Assembly: GCA_030424845.1 (NCBI GenBank)
Contig: JAUHWC010000003.1
Coordinates: forward strand, 1-64,000
Length of the DNA: 64,000 bases
Origin: Alphaproteobacteria bacterium
Lineage (GTDB): Bacteria; Pseudomonadota; Alphaproteobacteria; Sphingomonadales; Sphingomonadaceae
Reading direction: 5' to 3'
Made by a program: the position numbers and the translations under genes. A model generated the notes under the pieces. That model was not told where the DNA came from and did no database searches. It saw only the letters and a list, made by a program, of their open reading frames with translations. Position 1 is the first letter of the stretch. Each line of letters starts with the position of its first letter. Of the stretch, positions 37,810-47,012 are shown piece after piece.

Positions 37810-38919
37810 ATGAAACTTTTTCCCGCACCTGTTCTTTCCGTGCAACGCCGCATTGCAGCATACCTGCTTGCCGCGCTTTCGCTTTTTCTTTGCGCCACCG
37901 TTGCACAGGCCCATCCTGCACCGTTCAGCTATCTCGACCTGCGCCTTCAGGAAGGAGGGATCGAGGGGACGCTGACGGTGCATGTCATCGACCTTGCGCA
38001 TGAACTGGAAATGGACGAACCGGCAATTCTGCTCGACCAGCGCGTGTTGGGCGAGCAATACAGCGAAATCGCATCCCTGCTGGAACAACGCTTCGTGATC
38101 GGCGGCGGCCAACTTCCTGATCCGCAATGGAAATCGGTGGACGTGGTGGCCGATGACGATGCCTTGCGCCTGGCTTTCACGATCGATGGGGAGCCCCCGG
38201 CCGCGCTGGACGTTGCCGCGCAGATGTTTCCCTATGACGCAACCCACCAGACCTTCGTCAACGTCTGGGAAGACGGCGAAATCCGCCAGCAGTGGATATT
38301 CGGCGGGGAGCCGCAAACGCGCACCTATTTTGCCGGAACGACTGCCGGGACGATAGCGGTGCTCGGCACCTTCATCCCCTCCGGCATCCACCACATCATG
38401 ATCGGGCCGGACCATATCCTGTTCATCATCGGCCTGATCATGCTTGGCGGCAGCCTCAAGCGCCTGGCGATCATCGTCACCAGTTTCACCATTGGCCATT
38501 CTGTTACCCTGTCGCTGGCTGCGCTGGACATTGTGATGATCCCCGCCCAGGTGATCGAGCCACTGATCGCACTGAGCATCGTGGTAGTGGCGGCGGACAA
38601 CCTGCTGCGCGGCGAGGGCAGGGATTTCCGCAGCCTGATCGCCTTCGTCTTCGGGCTGGTCCACGGTTTCGGCTTTGCGTACGTGTTGCAGGCCTTCGGG
38701 CTGCCGGACGGGCAATTGGCGCTGTCCCTTTTCGCCTTCAACATCGGCGTCGAGATCGGCCAGTTGGCCATCGTGGTGCTGGTGGCATTCCTGCTGCACC
38801 AGCTTCGCCGCCGCAGCGAGGCCCGGGCGCGACAGATCGCGACAATTGGTTCGCTTGCGGTGATGGCGGCGGGTGCCTATTGGTTCGTTGACAGAGTCTT
38901 TTTGACGGGAGCGGGATGA
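37810..38919 (+). CDS. HupE/UreJ-family membrane protein with extracytoplasmic N-domain
   Basis: The 369-residue protein has a signal peptide (ending AQA-HP), a soluble beta-rich domain (about 35-170) and a C-terminal HupE/UreJ_2 membrane domain with six or so helices beginning at the GIHHIMIGPDHILFIIGL motif. The two His-rich motifs (HHIMIGPDH and LVHGFGFA) resemble nickel/metal permease signatures. No urease or hydrogenase genes are nearby, so transport of a metal is only a suggestion. Overlaps the MBL gene (ATGA). The 148-bp divergent gap upstream (37662-37809) shows only short imperfect repeats. Confidence 0.8.
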   Translation: MKLFPAPVLSVQRRIAAYLLAALSLFLCATVAQAHPAPFSYLDLRLQEGGIEGTLTVHVIDLAHELEMDEPAILLDQRVLGEQYSEIASLLEQRFVIGGGQLPDPQWKSVDVVADDDALRLAFTIDGEPPAALDVAAQMFPYDATHQTFVNVWEDGEIRQQWIFGGEPQTRTYFAGTTAGTIAVLGTFIPSGIHHIMIGPDHILFIIGLIMLGGSLKRLAIIVTSFTIGHSVTLSLAALDIVMIPAQVIEPLIALSIVVVAADNLLRGEGRDFRSLIAFVFGLVHGFGFAYVLQAFGLPDGQLALSLFAFNIGVEIGQLAIVVLVAFLLHQLRRRSEARARQIATIGSLAVMAAGAYWFVDRVFLTGAG

Positions 38920-39866
38920 TGAAACGGTTGGCGGTGCTTGGCGCCATTGTGGTGAGCGGCCTTGCCGCAGTCGGGGTGACGGCGCAGGGCCTGCCCGGCA
39001 TTACCGAGATCGAACAGGTCAACGGCAACGTGTACCGGATCTGGGGCGCGGGCGGGAATACCACGGTCTTCATTCGCGAGGATGACGTGGTGCTGGTGGA
39101 TACCAAGCTGCCCAACAGCGGTGAACAGATCCTGGCCGAAGTCCGCAAGGTGACGGACAAGCCGATTGGCATGATCATCAACACCCACTCCCACCCTGAC
39201 CACATGGGCTCCAACAACGAGCTGGACGGGGACGGCATCGAAGTGGTTGCCCACGTGAACTCCGAAAGGCGCATGGAAGCCGTGGGCGGCCCCTTCGGCA
39301 CGTCCGAAGTCGACCGCAGCTTCTCAAGCTACATGGAAATCGGTGACGGCGCTGACCGGATCGAGCTCTACCACTTCGGCGCGGGCCATACCGATGGCGA
39401 TGCATTCGTGGTGTTCCCCGAAGATCGCACGATGGCAGCGGGCGACATCTATGCCTGGCACATGTCCCCGCTGATCGATCCGGGCTCGGGCGGTTCCATG
39501 CTGGCGCTGCCGACCACGCTGACCGCGGCGGTCTATGGCATCGACGGCGTGGATCACGTGATCCAGGGGCACGGCGATGTATCGACCTGGGCGGAGTTCC
39601 ACAGCTTCATGAACTTCAACCGCGCGCTGGTGCAGATTGCCGAACAGACGCTGCAGGCCGGCGGTGACGAGCGGCAGGCTCTCGCCGCGCTCGATCGCAA
39701 TCCGGGCTTCGCCATCTTCCTGGGTACTGAAGTCAAGCCCGGGCTCGAATATGGCGGCAGCCCCAAGTCGCGTGCACTGATCAACCTGATGGTTGCCTTT
39801 GCTGAGTTGCGCGGCGAGGAAGCCCCGCTGATCATGGGCCTGCCACGGGAACAATGGCCTGAGTAA
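38916..39866 (+). CDS. Secreted metallo-beta-lactamase-fold hydrolase
   Basis: The 316-residue protein has a signal peptide (cleavage near VTA-QG) and the MBL zinc motif THSHPDHMG, plus further ligands in GAGHTDGD and IQGHGD. It belongs to the periplasmic MBL hydrolases whose substrates vary (lactones, quinoprotein-associated substrates, sulfates). Being co-translated with the HupE-like protein suggests a joint periplasmic or metal-linked role. It is not a recognised antibiotic-resistance enzyme from what can be seen. Confidence 0.85.
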   Translation: MMKRLAVLGAIVVSGLAAVGVTAQGLPGITEIEQVNGNVYRIWGAGGNTTVFIREDDVVLVDTKLPNSGEQILAEVRKVTDKPIGMIINTHSHPDHMGSNNELDGDGIEVVAHVNSERRMEAVGGPFGTSEVDRSFSSYMEIGDGADRIELYHFGAGHTDGDAFVVFPEDRTMAAGDIYAWHMSPLIDPGSGGSMLALPTTLTAAVYGIDGVDHVIQGHGDVSTWAEFHSFMNFNRALVQIAEQTLQAGGDERQALAALDRNPGFAIFLGTEVKPGLEYGGSPKSRALINLMVAFAELRGEEAPLIMGLPREQWPE

Positions 39867-40743
39867 GCCTTCTCCAGCCACTTCGCTTGCAAGCGATCAT
39901 GACGCCCTGCGCGCTGCCTGCACGCAGGGCGTTGGCTTGTGCACCATCGCCGACATCGAAGGCAGCTTCTCGCGAAGGCTTGGCGCGCAGCTTGCCGTTG
40001 CGCCTGACGGGGAGGTGACGGGCAGCCTTGCCGACGGGTGCCTGGAAAAGCAGCTGGCAACGGAAGTGCTGTCTGGCGGCGAGCGGCGGGTGATGCGTTT
40101 CGGTGCAGGTTCGCCGATCATCGACTTCCGCCTGCCTTGCGGAAGCGGGCTTGATATCCTTGTCGATCCCGCGCCTGACCATGCGGCCTGTGCCGAAGTG
40201 CTGGCAGCCCTGGATGGGCGACGCGAGGCAAGCCTTGCCTTGCCACTGGGGCCGCTCCCTGCGCGGCATTATGTTCCCTCCCTGCGGCTGGTTCTTTTCG
40301 GCGAAGGGCCGGAGCTGGACGCGCTGGCCATGCTCGGGCGCGCTTCCGGCCTGAGTGTAGAGACCTTCAGCAAGGATGCCTCCGACGGCCTGTCACTCGG
40401 CCGCGCTCCGGCTGGCATCGCGGTGGATCGCTGGACCGCGGTGATCCTGCTGTTCCATGATCACGAATGGGAACAGGCGATTCTGGAATGGGCGCTGGAC
40501 ACGCCGGCCTTCTTCATTGGCGCGCAGGGTGGCCGTGCGGCGCGCGATGAGCGGAGCGAACGGCTGCTCGCTGCCGGTGTCGGTGAAACGCAAATGGCCC
40601 GCATTGCCAGCCCGATTGGCGTGGTGCAGCACAGCCGCGAGCCCGTGGCGCTGGCGCTGTCGATCCTTGCCTCCGTCGTTGGCGAGTACGAGGCGATCCA
40701 TCCCCATGCCACGAGCCGCCATGCCGTGCTGCGTTCCGCCTGA
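39859..40743 (+). CDS. XdhC/CoxI-family molybdoenzyme maturation factor, probable CTG start
   Basis: The 294-residue protein has the XdhC N-domain pattern GSFSRRLGAQLAV and SLADGCLEKQL, and a C-terminal Rossmann-like domain with the final segment around ARIASPIG. XdhC proteins bind molybdenum cofactor, help to sulfurate it and insert it into xanthine-dehydrogenase-family enzymes. The first ordinary start (TTG at 39937) cuts into the conserved N-domain. Upstream in this frame the only candidate before a stop is CTG at 39859, overlapping the MBL stop by eight bases. No molybdenum hydroxylase structural gene is in the window. Confidence 0.78.
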   Translation: MSKPSPATSLASDHDALRAACTQGVGLCTIADIEGSFSRRLGAQLAVAPDGEVTGSLADGCLEKQLATEVLSGGERRVMRFGAGSPIIDFRLPCGSGLDILVDPAPDHAACAEVLAALDGRREASLALPLGPLPARHYVPSLRLVLFGEGPELDALAMLGRASGLSVETFSKDASDGLSLGRAPAGIAVDRWTAVILLFHDHEWEQAILEWALDTPAFFIGAQGGRAARDERSERLLAAGVGETQMARIASPIGVVQHSREPVALALSILASVVGEYEAIHPHATSRHAVLRSA

Positions 40744-41317
40744 CGGCGCGCCGCTGGTCGCGGTCCTGGCTGCGGGCAGCGCCAGGCGCTTCGGTGGCGG
40801 CAAGCTGGATGCCATGCTGGCGGGCAAGCGCGTGGGCCAATGGGTGCTCGATGCGGTGGGAAGCGCCGGACTTGCTCCCGGCATCATCGTGGTCGGTCAG
40901 GACATGCCGCAATTCGCGTGTGACAGCGGTTGGCGCCTCGTCACCAATCCCAAGGCGCTGGACGGGCTGGGTACTTCAATCGCCGCTGCTGCAAGCCAGG
41001 CGCTGGCCCAAGGCAAGCCCTTGCTGGTGCTGCTGGCGGACATGCCTCTTGTCACGCCGGATCACATCGGTGGGCTGGTTCGTGCAGGCAAGAGCGCTGC
41101 GACCGCCTGGCCGCAAGGCAGGGCAGGGGTGCCGGCGCTGATCGGGATGTCCCTGCTGCCGCAGGCTGCCGCGCTGGCCGGCGATGCGGGTGCAGGTATT
41201 CTGCTTTCCGGCGATACCAGCGTGGCGCGTGTCGATGCCGATCCTGCGCTGCTGATCGACGTGGACGAGGCGGCGGACCTCGCGCGGGCCGAAGACTTGC
41301 TCAGCCAGCGCGGGTGA
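40721..41317 (+). CDS. MobA-like nucleotidyltransferase (MocA-type, molybdenum cofactor)
   Basis: The 198-residue protein has the nucleotide-binding motif LAAGSARRFGGGKL and the metal motif LLADMPLVTPDH. It should transfer CMP to molybdopterin for the xanthine-dehydrogenase family, in line with the upstream xdhC gene. The start ATG lies 23 nt inside the end of xdhC; an ATG five codons earlier is an alternative. Its 3' end overlaps the converging SnoaL gene by 17 nt. Confidence 0.85.
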   Translation: MPCCVPPDGAPLVAVLAAGSARRFGGGKLDAMLAGKRVGQWVLDAVGSAGLAPGIIVVGQDMPQFACDSGWRLVTNPKALDGLGTSIAAAASQALAQGKPLLVLLADMPLVTPDHIGGLVRAGKSAATAWPQGRAGVPALIGMSLLPQAAALAGDAGAGILLSGDTSVARVDADPALLIDVDEAADLARAEDLLSQRG

Positions 41318-42116
41318 ACACCGGCTCCCCGCCGCGCCTTGTGTGGATCTTGCAGATATACCCGTCGCGCAGGGTGTAGCTGGCGAGGATGGGGACATCG
41401 ACGCAGTCCCCCTTTGCAAGCGCGCCGACCACGAAATCGGGAGCGTCCTCGATCGCGGTGAAGCGGCTTGTGCAATCGACTTCGATTCGCTCGTCGCTCG
41501 CATCTATCGAATGCACGGTCAGCGTTTCGCGCACCGACCTGAACATGACGTTGTAGAAATCGGCAATGCCCTTTGCCGTCTCGATGGGCGGCAGGCTGGA
41601 TAGGTCGAGCACCACGTCATCGGTGTAGAAGCGGGTGTAGCGCGGCGCATCGCCATTGGAAAAAGCCGCGGCATAGGCGTGATAGGCAGCGATCTGGCTG
41701 GGATGCCCGCCCAGCGGCGGCAGCTTCGTCACCCCCTGCTCCGGCGGCCAGGCTGAAGTGACGAGATAGGTGATCTTTCCTTCACCATTAAGGTCATATC
41801 GTGCAAGGAATTTAACCGTTATGGTGTCTCCGGGATGCATTTCGCCGAAGGGGAATTCCGGGCGGTGCTTTGTCGCATGGAAATCCATGTCGATATCGGC
41901 GAAAACCTGGTCCTCGGTCTGCACGAAGCTCTGGATGCGCGGGCATTCACGCACGCCATCATGCGCCCAGTTGAGGAATTCCAGCATCCCGTCCTTGCCG
42001 CGCCTGACGCCCGAGCCGGAATGCATCTCGCATCCTTCGGCAAAGAACCGCTCCACCAGCGCCTCGTCATCGCCGGTGAGGAAGCAATCGATATAGGCAT
42101 GGTAGTCGAAGGTCAT
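41301..42116 (-). CDS. Two-domain SnoaL/NTF2-like protein
   Basis: The 271-residue cytoplasmic protein has two NTF2-like units, about 5-130 and 140-265, each beginning with a helix carrying Y-x-A-x-x-x-G-D (YIDCFLTGDDEALVERFF and YAAAFSNGDAPRYTRFY). Such domains catalyse isomerisation, hydrolysis or dehydration of small ketones and polyketides. It is the last gene of the long leftward operon from 49904 and overlaps its upstream neighbour (ATGA). The function is unknown. Confidence 0.75.
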   Translation of the reverse strand: MTFDYHAYIDCFLTGDDEALVERFFAEGCEMHSGSGVRRGKDGMLEFLNWAHDGVRECPRIQSFVQTEDQVFADIDMDFHATKHRPEFPFGEMHPGDTITVKFLARYDLNGEGKITYLVTSAWPPEQGVTKLPPLGGHPSQIAAYHAYAAAFSNGDAPRYTRFYTDDVVLDLSSLPPIETAKGIADFYNVMFRSVRETLTVHSIDASDERIEVDCTSRFTAIEDAPDFVVGALAKGDCVDVPILASYTLRDGYICKIHTRRGGEPVFTRAG

Positions 42117-43402
42117 ATTGCCGCCAGCGCCTGCTCCATATCCGCGATGATATCGTCGATATGCTCGATGCCCACGGATACGCGAACCACATCCGGCCCC
42201 GCGCCCGCAGCCACAAGTTCCGCCTCGCCAAGCTGGCTGTGGGTGGTGCTGGCCGGGTGGATGATCAGGCTGCGGGTGTCGCCGATATTCGCAAGGTGGC
42301 TGAACAGTTTCACGCCCGAGACCAGCTTCACGCCTGCCTCATATCCGCCTTTCACACCGAAGGTGAAGACCGCGCCGCCCTTGCCGCCGAGATATGTCTG
42401 GCACAGCGCGTTATAGGGATCGTCTGCAAGGCCCGCATAGGAGACCCACTCCACCTTGGGATGGGCCTTCAGCCATTCGGCCAGTTTATGCGCATTCTCG
42501 CAATGCCGCTCCATGCGCAGCGCCAGTGTCTCCATGCCGGTGAGCGTGTAGAAGGCGTTCTGCGGCGCCATGGCCGGGCCAAGATCGCGCAGGCCCAGCA
42601 CGCGGCAACCGATGATGAAGGCGATGGGGCCAACCGGCTCCAGCGCATCCACCAGCACCGCGCCGTGGTAGGATCCGTTGGGCCGGGTGAGGCTGGGGAA
42701 CTTGTCCCCCTGCGCGCGCCAGTCAAACTTGCCGCTGTCCACGATCAGGCCGCCAATGGAATTGCCGTGGCCGTTGAGGAACTTGGTGGTCGAATGCAGC
42801 ACGATATCCGCGCCGTGTTCGATCGGGCGGCACAGGGCGGGGCTGGCCATGGTGTTGTCCACCACCAGCGGTACGCCGGCATCATGGGCCACCTTGGCGA
42901 TGGCCGCGATGTCCTGAACCACGCCGCCGGGGTTGGCGAGGCTCTCGATAAACACCGCGCGGGTCTTGTCATCGCAGGCAGCGGCAACATTCGCGGGATC
43001 GTCTGCATCGACGAACTTCACGTCCCAGGCGAATTTGCGGAACGCTTCGCCCAGCTGGTTCAAGGACCCGCCATAAAGCTTCTTCGCCGCCACGATATTG
43101 CAGCCCGGCTCCATCAGTGTGTGGAAGGTGATCAGCTGCGCGGCATGGCCGGATGCCACGCCCAGCGCCGCCACGCCGCCTTCGAGCACGGTGATCTTCT
43201 TTTCCAGCGCATCCACCGTGGGGTTCATGATGCGGCTGTAGATGTTGCCGAATTCCTTGAGCGCGAAGAGGTTCGCCGCGTGTTCAGCATCGTTGAAGAC
43301 GTAGCTCGCCGTCTGGTAGATCGGCGTGATGCGCGCATTGGTGGCGGGGTCAGGCTGCTGCCCGCCGTGGATGGTGAGCGTTTCGAGCTTTTGCTGGGTC
43401 AT
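42113..43402 (-). CDS. O-acetylhomoserine aminocarboxypropyltransferase / Cys-Met metabolism PLP enzyme (MetY-like)
   Basis: The 429-residue PLP enzyme has the N-terminal pattern [27 protein letters not shown], the PLP region [16 protein letters not shown] and the lysine motif [12 protein letters not shown]. MetY uses sulfide and O-acetylhomoserine to make homocysteine. It has its own gap of 44 nt from the upstream gene, and overlaps the SnoaL gene. A link to the aromatic-ketone genes is not obvious, and it may simply be a housekeeping neighbour. Confidence 0.92.
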   Translation of the reverse strand: MTQQKLETLTIHGGQQPDPATNARITPIYQTASYVFNDAEHAANLFALKEFGNIYSRIMNPTVDALEKKITVLEGGVAALGVASGHAAQLITFHTLMEPGCNIVAAKKLYGGSLNQLGEAFRKFAWDVKFVDADDPANVAAACDDKTRAVFIESLANPGGVVQDIAAIAKVAHDAGVPLVVDNTMASPALCRPIEHGADIVLHSTTKFLNGHGNSIGGLIVDSGKFDWRAQGDKFPSLTRPNGSYHGAVLVDALEPVGPIAFIIGCRVLGLRDLGPAMAPQNAFYTLTGMETLALRMERHCENAHKLAEWLKAHPKVEWVSYAGLADDPYNALCQTYLGGKGGAVFTFGVKGGYEAGVKLVSGVKLFSHLANIGDTRSLIIHPASTTHSQLGEAELVAAGAGPDVVRVSVGIEHIDDIIADMEQALAAI

Positions 43403-43446
43403 GTCGCGTCCTCTTCCCTGAAGCTGTTTGCAGCCTGTCTAGCCGC

Positions 43447-44232
43447 TCACCGGCGTGCGGCAAAGGCCTGCAAGGCATTGGCATAATGCGGCGATCCGCG
43501 CCGGTCGCCTTCGCCGCTGCCGATCTCGGCAACCGCGCCCGCAATCTTGCCGAGGTTGTCGGGCGTCAGGTCCTTCAGTGGCGATACATAGATGCCGATG
43601 GTGAACAGGATCGCACCGGTCTGCGCCAAGCGGCGCAGCGTCTGCCTCTCGGAACGGACGAACAGCGTTTCGCCCGCGCTTTCCGCCGTGACATGGGCGA
43701 AGGCCTGTTCGGGCGGGCCTTCTGCAATCCAGCGCGGGTTACCGGTGGGCGCGATGAACCAGTTGCAGCGGCCATAGATCGCGCCGGGTTTCAGCTTCAG
43801 CATGAAGCGGTCCACGGGAGCAGAGAGTTGCTCCTCGTAGCCGTCGATGGGAGCGTGCAGCGCAGTCATGGGCAGGCCCATCTTCTGCGCCGGATGCCAG
43901 TCCGTGGGGAAAGCCACCGCCGCCCCGATCAGGCGATAGATATCCTCGTCACCGCGCCTGGTGAGCAGGCACATGTCTTCCCATGCGGACTGTGCTGCTT
44001 CGGGTAGCGCGCCATCCACGCCCAGCATTTCGGCAAGTTCACGACCCGGCGCTTCGGCTTCGGGCGTGAGCTGCACGGCATCGGGATGCGCGGCGAAAGC
44101 CTTCCTGCGTGCCGCAAGGTCGGGATCGGGCTGGAGCCACTCGTGCTCTTCCAGCTTGGCGAGGCCGATCTTCAATGCCCCGCCGCCGCGCGCGCGAGGG
44201 AGCAATTCGTTGACGGAAAAGCCCAGGGTCAT
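43447..44232 (-). CDS. Heme-dependent oxidative N-demethylase-family protein (DUF3445)
   Basis: The 261-residue protein has the family pattern with YRLIGAAVAFPTDWHPAQKMG, IHAPIDGYE-like segment LHAPIDGYEEQL, and FVRSERQTLRRL. Characterised relatives bind heme and NAD(P)H or FMN-linked partners and demethylate amines such as dimethylamine; many members have not been tested. It lies 10 nt after the HAD phosphatase gene, so it is likely in the same transcript. Whether it demethylates an aromatic or an amine here is unknown. Confidence 0.82.
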   Translation of the reverse strand: MTLGFSVNELLPRARGGGALKIGLAKLEEHEWLQPDPDLAARRKAFAAHPDAVQLTPEAEAPGRELAEMLGVDGALPEAAQSAWEDMCLLTRRGDEDIYRLIGAAVAFPTDWHPAQKMGLPMTALHAPIDGYEEQLSAPVDRFMLKLKPGAIYGRCNWFIAPTGNPRWIAEGPPEQAFAHVTAESAGETLFVRSERQTLRRLAQTGAILFTIGIYVSPLKDLTPDNLGKIAGAVAEIGSGEGDRRGSPHYANALQAFAARR

Positions 44233-44242
44233 GCCGCAAGGC

Positions 44243-45070
44243 CTAACCCAATCCGCAAGCCTCCACCAGTTCGCCGATATTGGCGATCACCACGTCCGGT
44301 GTCTTTTCCGGCGGCTGCGCGGCCCATTCTTGGGCGCTGGTCGAGCCGGAAGTGACGGCAATCCCGATCGCTCCGTTGGCAACCGCCATCTGCATTTCGG
44401 CAACGGCATCATCGCCCACGACGCCCACGTCCTGCTTCGCGATGCCAAGCGTTTCGGCGATCACGTTCATCGCGTGGGTGGAGGGCTTGCCGGTGGGTTC
44501 GGGTTCCACGCCGGTCACGCGGTTGATTGCACCGTTGATGGCGCAGCTGTAGCCGAAGCTGCGGCCTTCCTTGGTGGCGAAGAATGGCACGTCGGAGGCA
44601 GAGAGGAAGGCTGCACCGTCCATCACCCGCTCACAGCCCAGATGGATATGGTCCATCACGCAATCGGGGTGCCAGGCGACATAGACGGCATCGGCGTGCT
44701 TCGCGTCATCATCGCCGAGCATGGAACACGAAACGCCCATTTCGGAGAGCGCTTCGGCCACGCTTTCAAGGCCGAGCACGAGGACGTTGGAGTAGCCGCG
44801 ATCAGCGATCACCTTGGCGGCCACGCTGTTTGGCGTGAACAGCTTTTCGTCCGGCACCGGCACGCCCGCATCGCGCAGGCGCGGGCCTTGCACGCGGGAA
44901 GCATAGGCGCTGCCATTGGTCAGTGCGATCCACGGGATGCCGAGCCGGTCCAACTCGCCCAGCGCTTCTGCCGCGCCGGGGATCGCGTCATAGCTGCCCA
45001 GCTTGCGGTTGGAGAGGATCAGCGTGCCATCAAGGTCGAACATGAAGCCTTTCGGCTTGCGAAGGCTCAT
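44243..45070 (-). CDS. HAD-superfamily (type IIA) phosphatase, AcvF-like
   Basis: The 275-residue protein has the HAD nucleophile motif FDLDGTLIL at about 11-19, motif II ALTNGSAY near 50, and a C-terminal motif VGVVGDDAVAEMQMA with the acidic pair. A type IIA cap lies between. Its ATG overlaps the carboxyltransferase stop (ATGA). In the acetovanillone pathway a HAD enzyme (AcvF) removes the phosphate from the phosphorylated ketone to drive carboxylation, and the same role is inferred here from position. NagD-like sugar phosphatases share this fold, so biochemical proof would be needed. Confidence 0.8.
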   Translation of the reverse strand: MSLRKPKGFMFDLDGTLILSNRKLGSYDAIPGAAEALGELDRLGIPWIALTNGSAYASRVQGPRLRDAGVPVPDEKLFTPNSVAAKVIADRGYSNVLVLGLESVAEALSEMGVSCSMLGDDDAKHADAVYVAWHPDCVMDHIHLGCERVMDGAAFLSASDVPFFATKEGRSFGYSCAINGAINRVTGVEPEPTGKPSTHAMNVIAETLGIAKQDVGVVGDDAVAEMQMAVANGAIGIAVTSGSTSAQEWAAQPPEKTPDVVIANIGELVEACGLG

Positions 45071-46527
45071 ACATTCACTTCCAGTTTGAAATCTTCCTTC
45101 TCCAGCCCGAAGCTGTCGACATCGCGGCGGGAGAGGACTTCGCGCAGCAGGTTCATCACTGCCACTGTATCGAGATCGTATTCGCGCGGTGCGGGGCCGG
45201 CGTCCTGCATGGCATTGACCAGTTTCGCGGGCATGGTGGCGCGCAGCAGGAATTCCTCGTCGGACAGGTTTTCGCCGATCTTCTTCCGCAGCGTCTTGAG
45301 GTCCGCCATGCCGGTTTCGGCCTGCAGTTCCTTGGTGCGCGGATTGGCCATGATGCGGTCCATCACGTTCGGGTCCACTGGCGCATTGGGGCGGCCGAAC
45401 TTGCCGATGGCGAAGCGGATGATCTCGTCCGGGATGATCTCCCAGCGGCCCTTGCCGGTCACGTTCATCATCGCCTGTGTCTGGAGCATCTGGGCAAAGG
45501 GCGTCATCACGATCGGCCAGCCCAGTTCCTGCCGCACGCGGCCCATCTCCTCGATCACCGCGCCTTCCAGCTCGGGCACGCCCTGGTCCTTCAGGTGGCG
45601 GCGCATGGTGCCGACCATGCCGCCAGGCAAATTGTGCTGGTAATAGGCCGCATCGAAAGCCATCGGCCGGCCGGTGGGCAGGTCCTCGGCCTCGGCCACG
45701 GCTGTCCAGAAATCGGCGACTTCCTGCGCCGCCTCGTCATCGATATCGACGGTATGGCCCTGCGCGCGAAGGTTGGCGATCATGCGCATGATCGGCGGGT
45801 TGCTGGTGCCGTCTGCAGCGCCGCCGCTGGCGCATTGCACGGCGGCGATGCCAAGGTCCGCGGCCTCGAGGCAGGCAGGTTCTGCCTGGCCGATGGTGCA
45901 GTGGTTGTGCAGTTCCAGCGGCTTGTCGCCGATCTCGGCAAGAATCGCGGGGATCAGCGTCTGCGCGCGCTTTGGGGTCAGCAGCCCGCCCGGGTCCTTG
46001 ATGTAGAGCGCATCGATGTCGGGACATGCCGCCATGGTGCGGGCAGCTTCGGCATAATGCGCATCGTCATGGATCGGGCTGATCGAATAGACCAATGCGC
46101 CCACCACCTGTTCGCCGCCATTGCGCTTTACCAGCCTGGCGACTTCGGTGTTGGCCTTGGCATCGTTCATCGGATCGGCCAGCGCGAAGCGGCGGATGCC
46201 GTTGGTCGCCAGCGTACGGAAGGCCAGTTCCATGAATTCAGGCGTGGCGGTTTCCCAGGCGATGAAGCGGAACCCGGTGGAAAGGAATTGCAGCGGGGTG
46301 TTCTTGCAGATTTCCGCCATGCCGCGGATGCGTTCCCACGGGTCTTCCTGCTTGTAGCGCACCGCCACGCCCATGTGGGTGGAGGTGGTGAAATCGATCG
46401 CGCGGTATCCGGCGCGCTCCATCGCCGGGGCAATGGTCAGCGTCTTGGCGGTATCCACGCCCAGCGCCCCCCACAGGCACTGGTTGCCATCGCGCAGGCT
46501 CGTTTCGACGATATCGACCTTGGCCAT
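45067..46527 (-). CDS. Biotin-dependent carboxyltransferase subunit (pyruvate-carboxylase B / oxaloacetate-decarboxylase alpha type)
   Basis: The 486-residue protein has the HMGL-like TIM barrel with TSLRDGNQ at about 9-16, the metal-lysine motif YIKDPGGLL at about 177 and the metal ligands in LELHNHCTIG at about 206. The conserved carboxylase (PYC_OADA) domain follows to about 465. It should transfer carboxyl from biotin to a ketone-type carbon. There is no fused biotinyl domain; the carrier is the adjacent gene (TGATG overlap). Its place between a two-part phosphotransferase and a HAD phosphatase matches the acetovanillone/hydroxyphenylethanone carboxylase rather than pyruvate carboxylase. 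Confidence 0.85.
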   Translation of the reverse strand: MAKVDIVETSLRDGNQCLWGALGVDTAKTLTIAPAMERAGYRAIDFTTSTHMGVAVRYKQEDPWERIRGMAEICKNTPLQFLSTGFRFIAWETATPEFMELAFRTLATNGIRRFALADPMNDAKANTEVARLVKRNGGEQVVGALVYSISPIHDDAHYAEAARTMAACPDIDALYIKDPGGLLTPKRAQTLIPAILAEIGDKPLELHNHCTIGQAEPACLEAADLGIAAVQCASGGAADGTSNPPIMRMIANLRAQGHTVDIDDEAAQEVADFWTAVAEAEDLPTGRPMAFDAAYYQHNLPGGMVGTMRRHLKDQGVPELEGAVIEEMGRVRQELGWPIVMTPFAQMLQTQAMMNVTGKGRWEIIPDEIIRFAIGKFGRPNAPVDPNVMDRIMANPRTKELQAETGMADLKTLRKKIGENLSDEEFLLRATMPAKLVNAMQDAGPAPREYDLDTVAVMNLLREVLSRRDVDSFGLEKEDFKLEVNV

Positions 46528-47012
46528 CAGCCGCCCACCTTCACGCGGATCAGCGCCTGGCCTTCCTCGACCGCGGAACCGTTCTGGGCGAGGATGGCCG
46601 TGACCGTGCCGGCCACGCCAGCGCGGATCGGGTTCATCAGCTTCATCACCTCGATAATGCCGATGGTGGTGTCTTCGGTAACGGTGTCACCCACCTGCAC
46701 GAAGGGGTCTTCTCCGGGACGGGGTGCCGCGTAGAAATTGCCCAGCAGCGGCGCAGGTACGTCCTGCTCGCCTGCACCTGCCGCAGCCGCGGGCGCGGGG
46801 GCCGGAGCAGCAGCGGGAGCAGGCCTGGCCGCTGGCGCTGGAGCTTCGCCCGCGTCATCATCGCCGGCATCGTCAAGATAGCGGCCACCGCCTCCGCCAT
46901 CGCGGCGGATGCGCAGTTTGAAATCGCCCATCTGCAGGTTGAGAGAAGTGAACTGGCTCTCGTCCAGCAGCTTGGCAATCTCGGCAATGTCCTTGCCAGT
47001 GAGGCGGCTCAC
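46527..47012 (-). CDS. Biotin carboxyl carrier protein
   Basis: The 161-residue protein has an AccB-like N-terminal helix region (about 5-45), an Ala/Pro-rich linker (about 57-85) and a biotinyl domain with biotinylation motif EVMKLM, K124 being the target. The start is GTG at 47012, overlapping the stop of the upstream gene as GTGA; a longer frame further upstream is inside that gene. It should shuttle carboxybiotin to the adjacent carboxyltransferase. The matching biotin carboxylase is not encoded in this window. Confidence 0.9.
   Translation of the reverse strand: MSRLTGKDIAEIAKLLDESQFTSLNLQMGDFKLRIRRDGGGGGRYLDDAGDDDAGEAPAPAARPAPAAAPAPAPAAAAGAGEQDVPAPLLGNFYAAPRPGEDPFVQVGDTVTEDTTIGIIEVMKLMNPIRAGVAGTVTAILAQNGSAVEEGQALIRVKVGG

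Noticed and set aside
38916-39866. Metallo-beta-lactamase antibiotic resistance gene
   Set aside because: Only the general MBL fold motif is present; the gene is chromosomal, coupled to a HupE-like gene, and lacks features particular to resistance enzymes.
45067-46527. Sodium-pumping oxaloacetate decarboxylase
   Set aside because: No membrane beta subunit or gamma subunit is encoded nearby, and neighbours are phosphotransferase and phosphatase genes.
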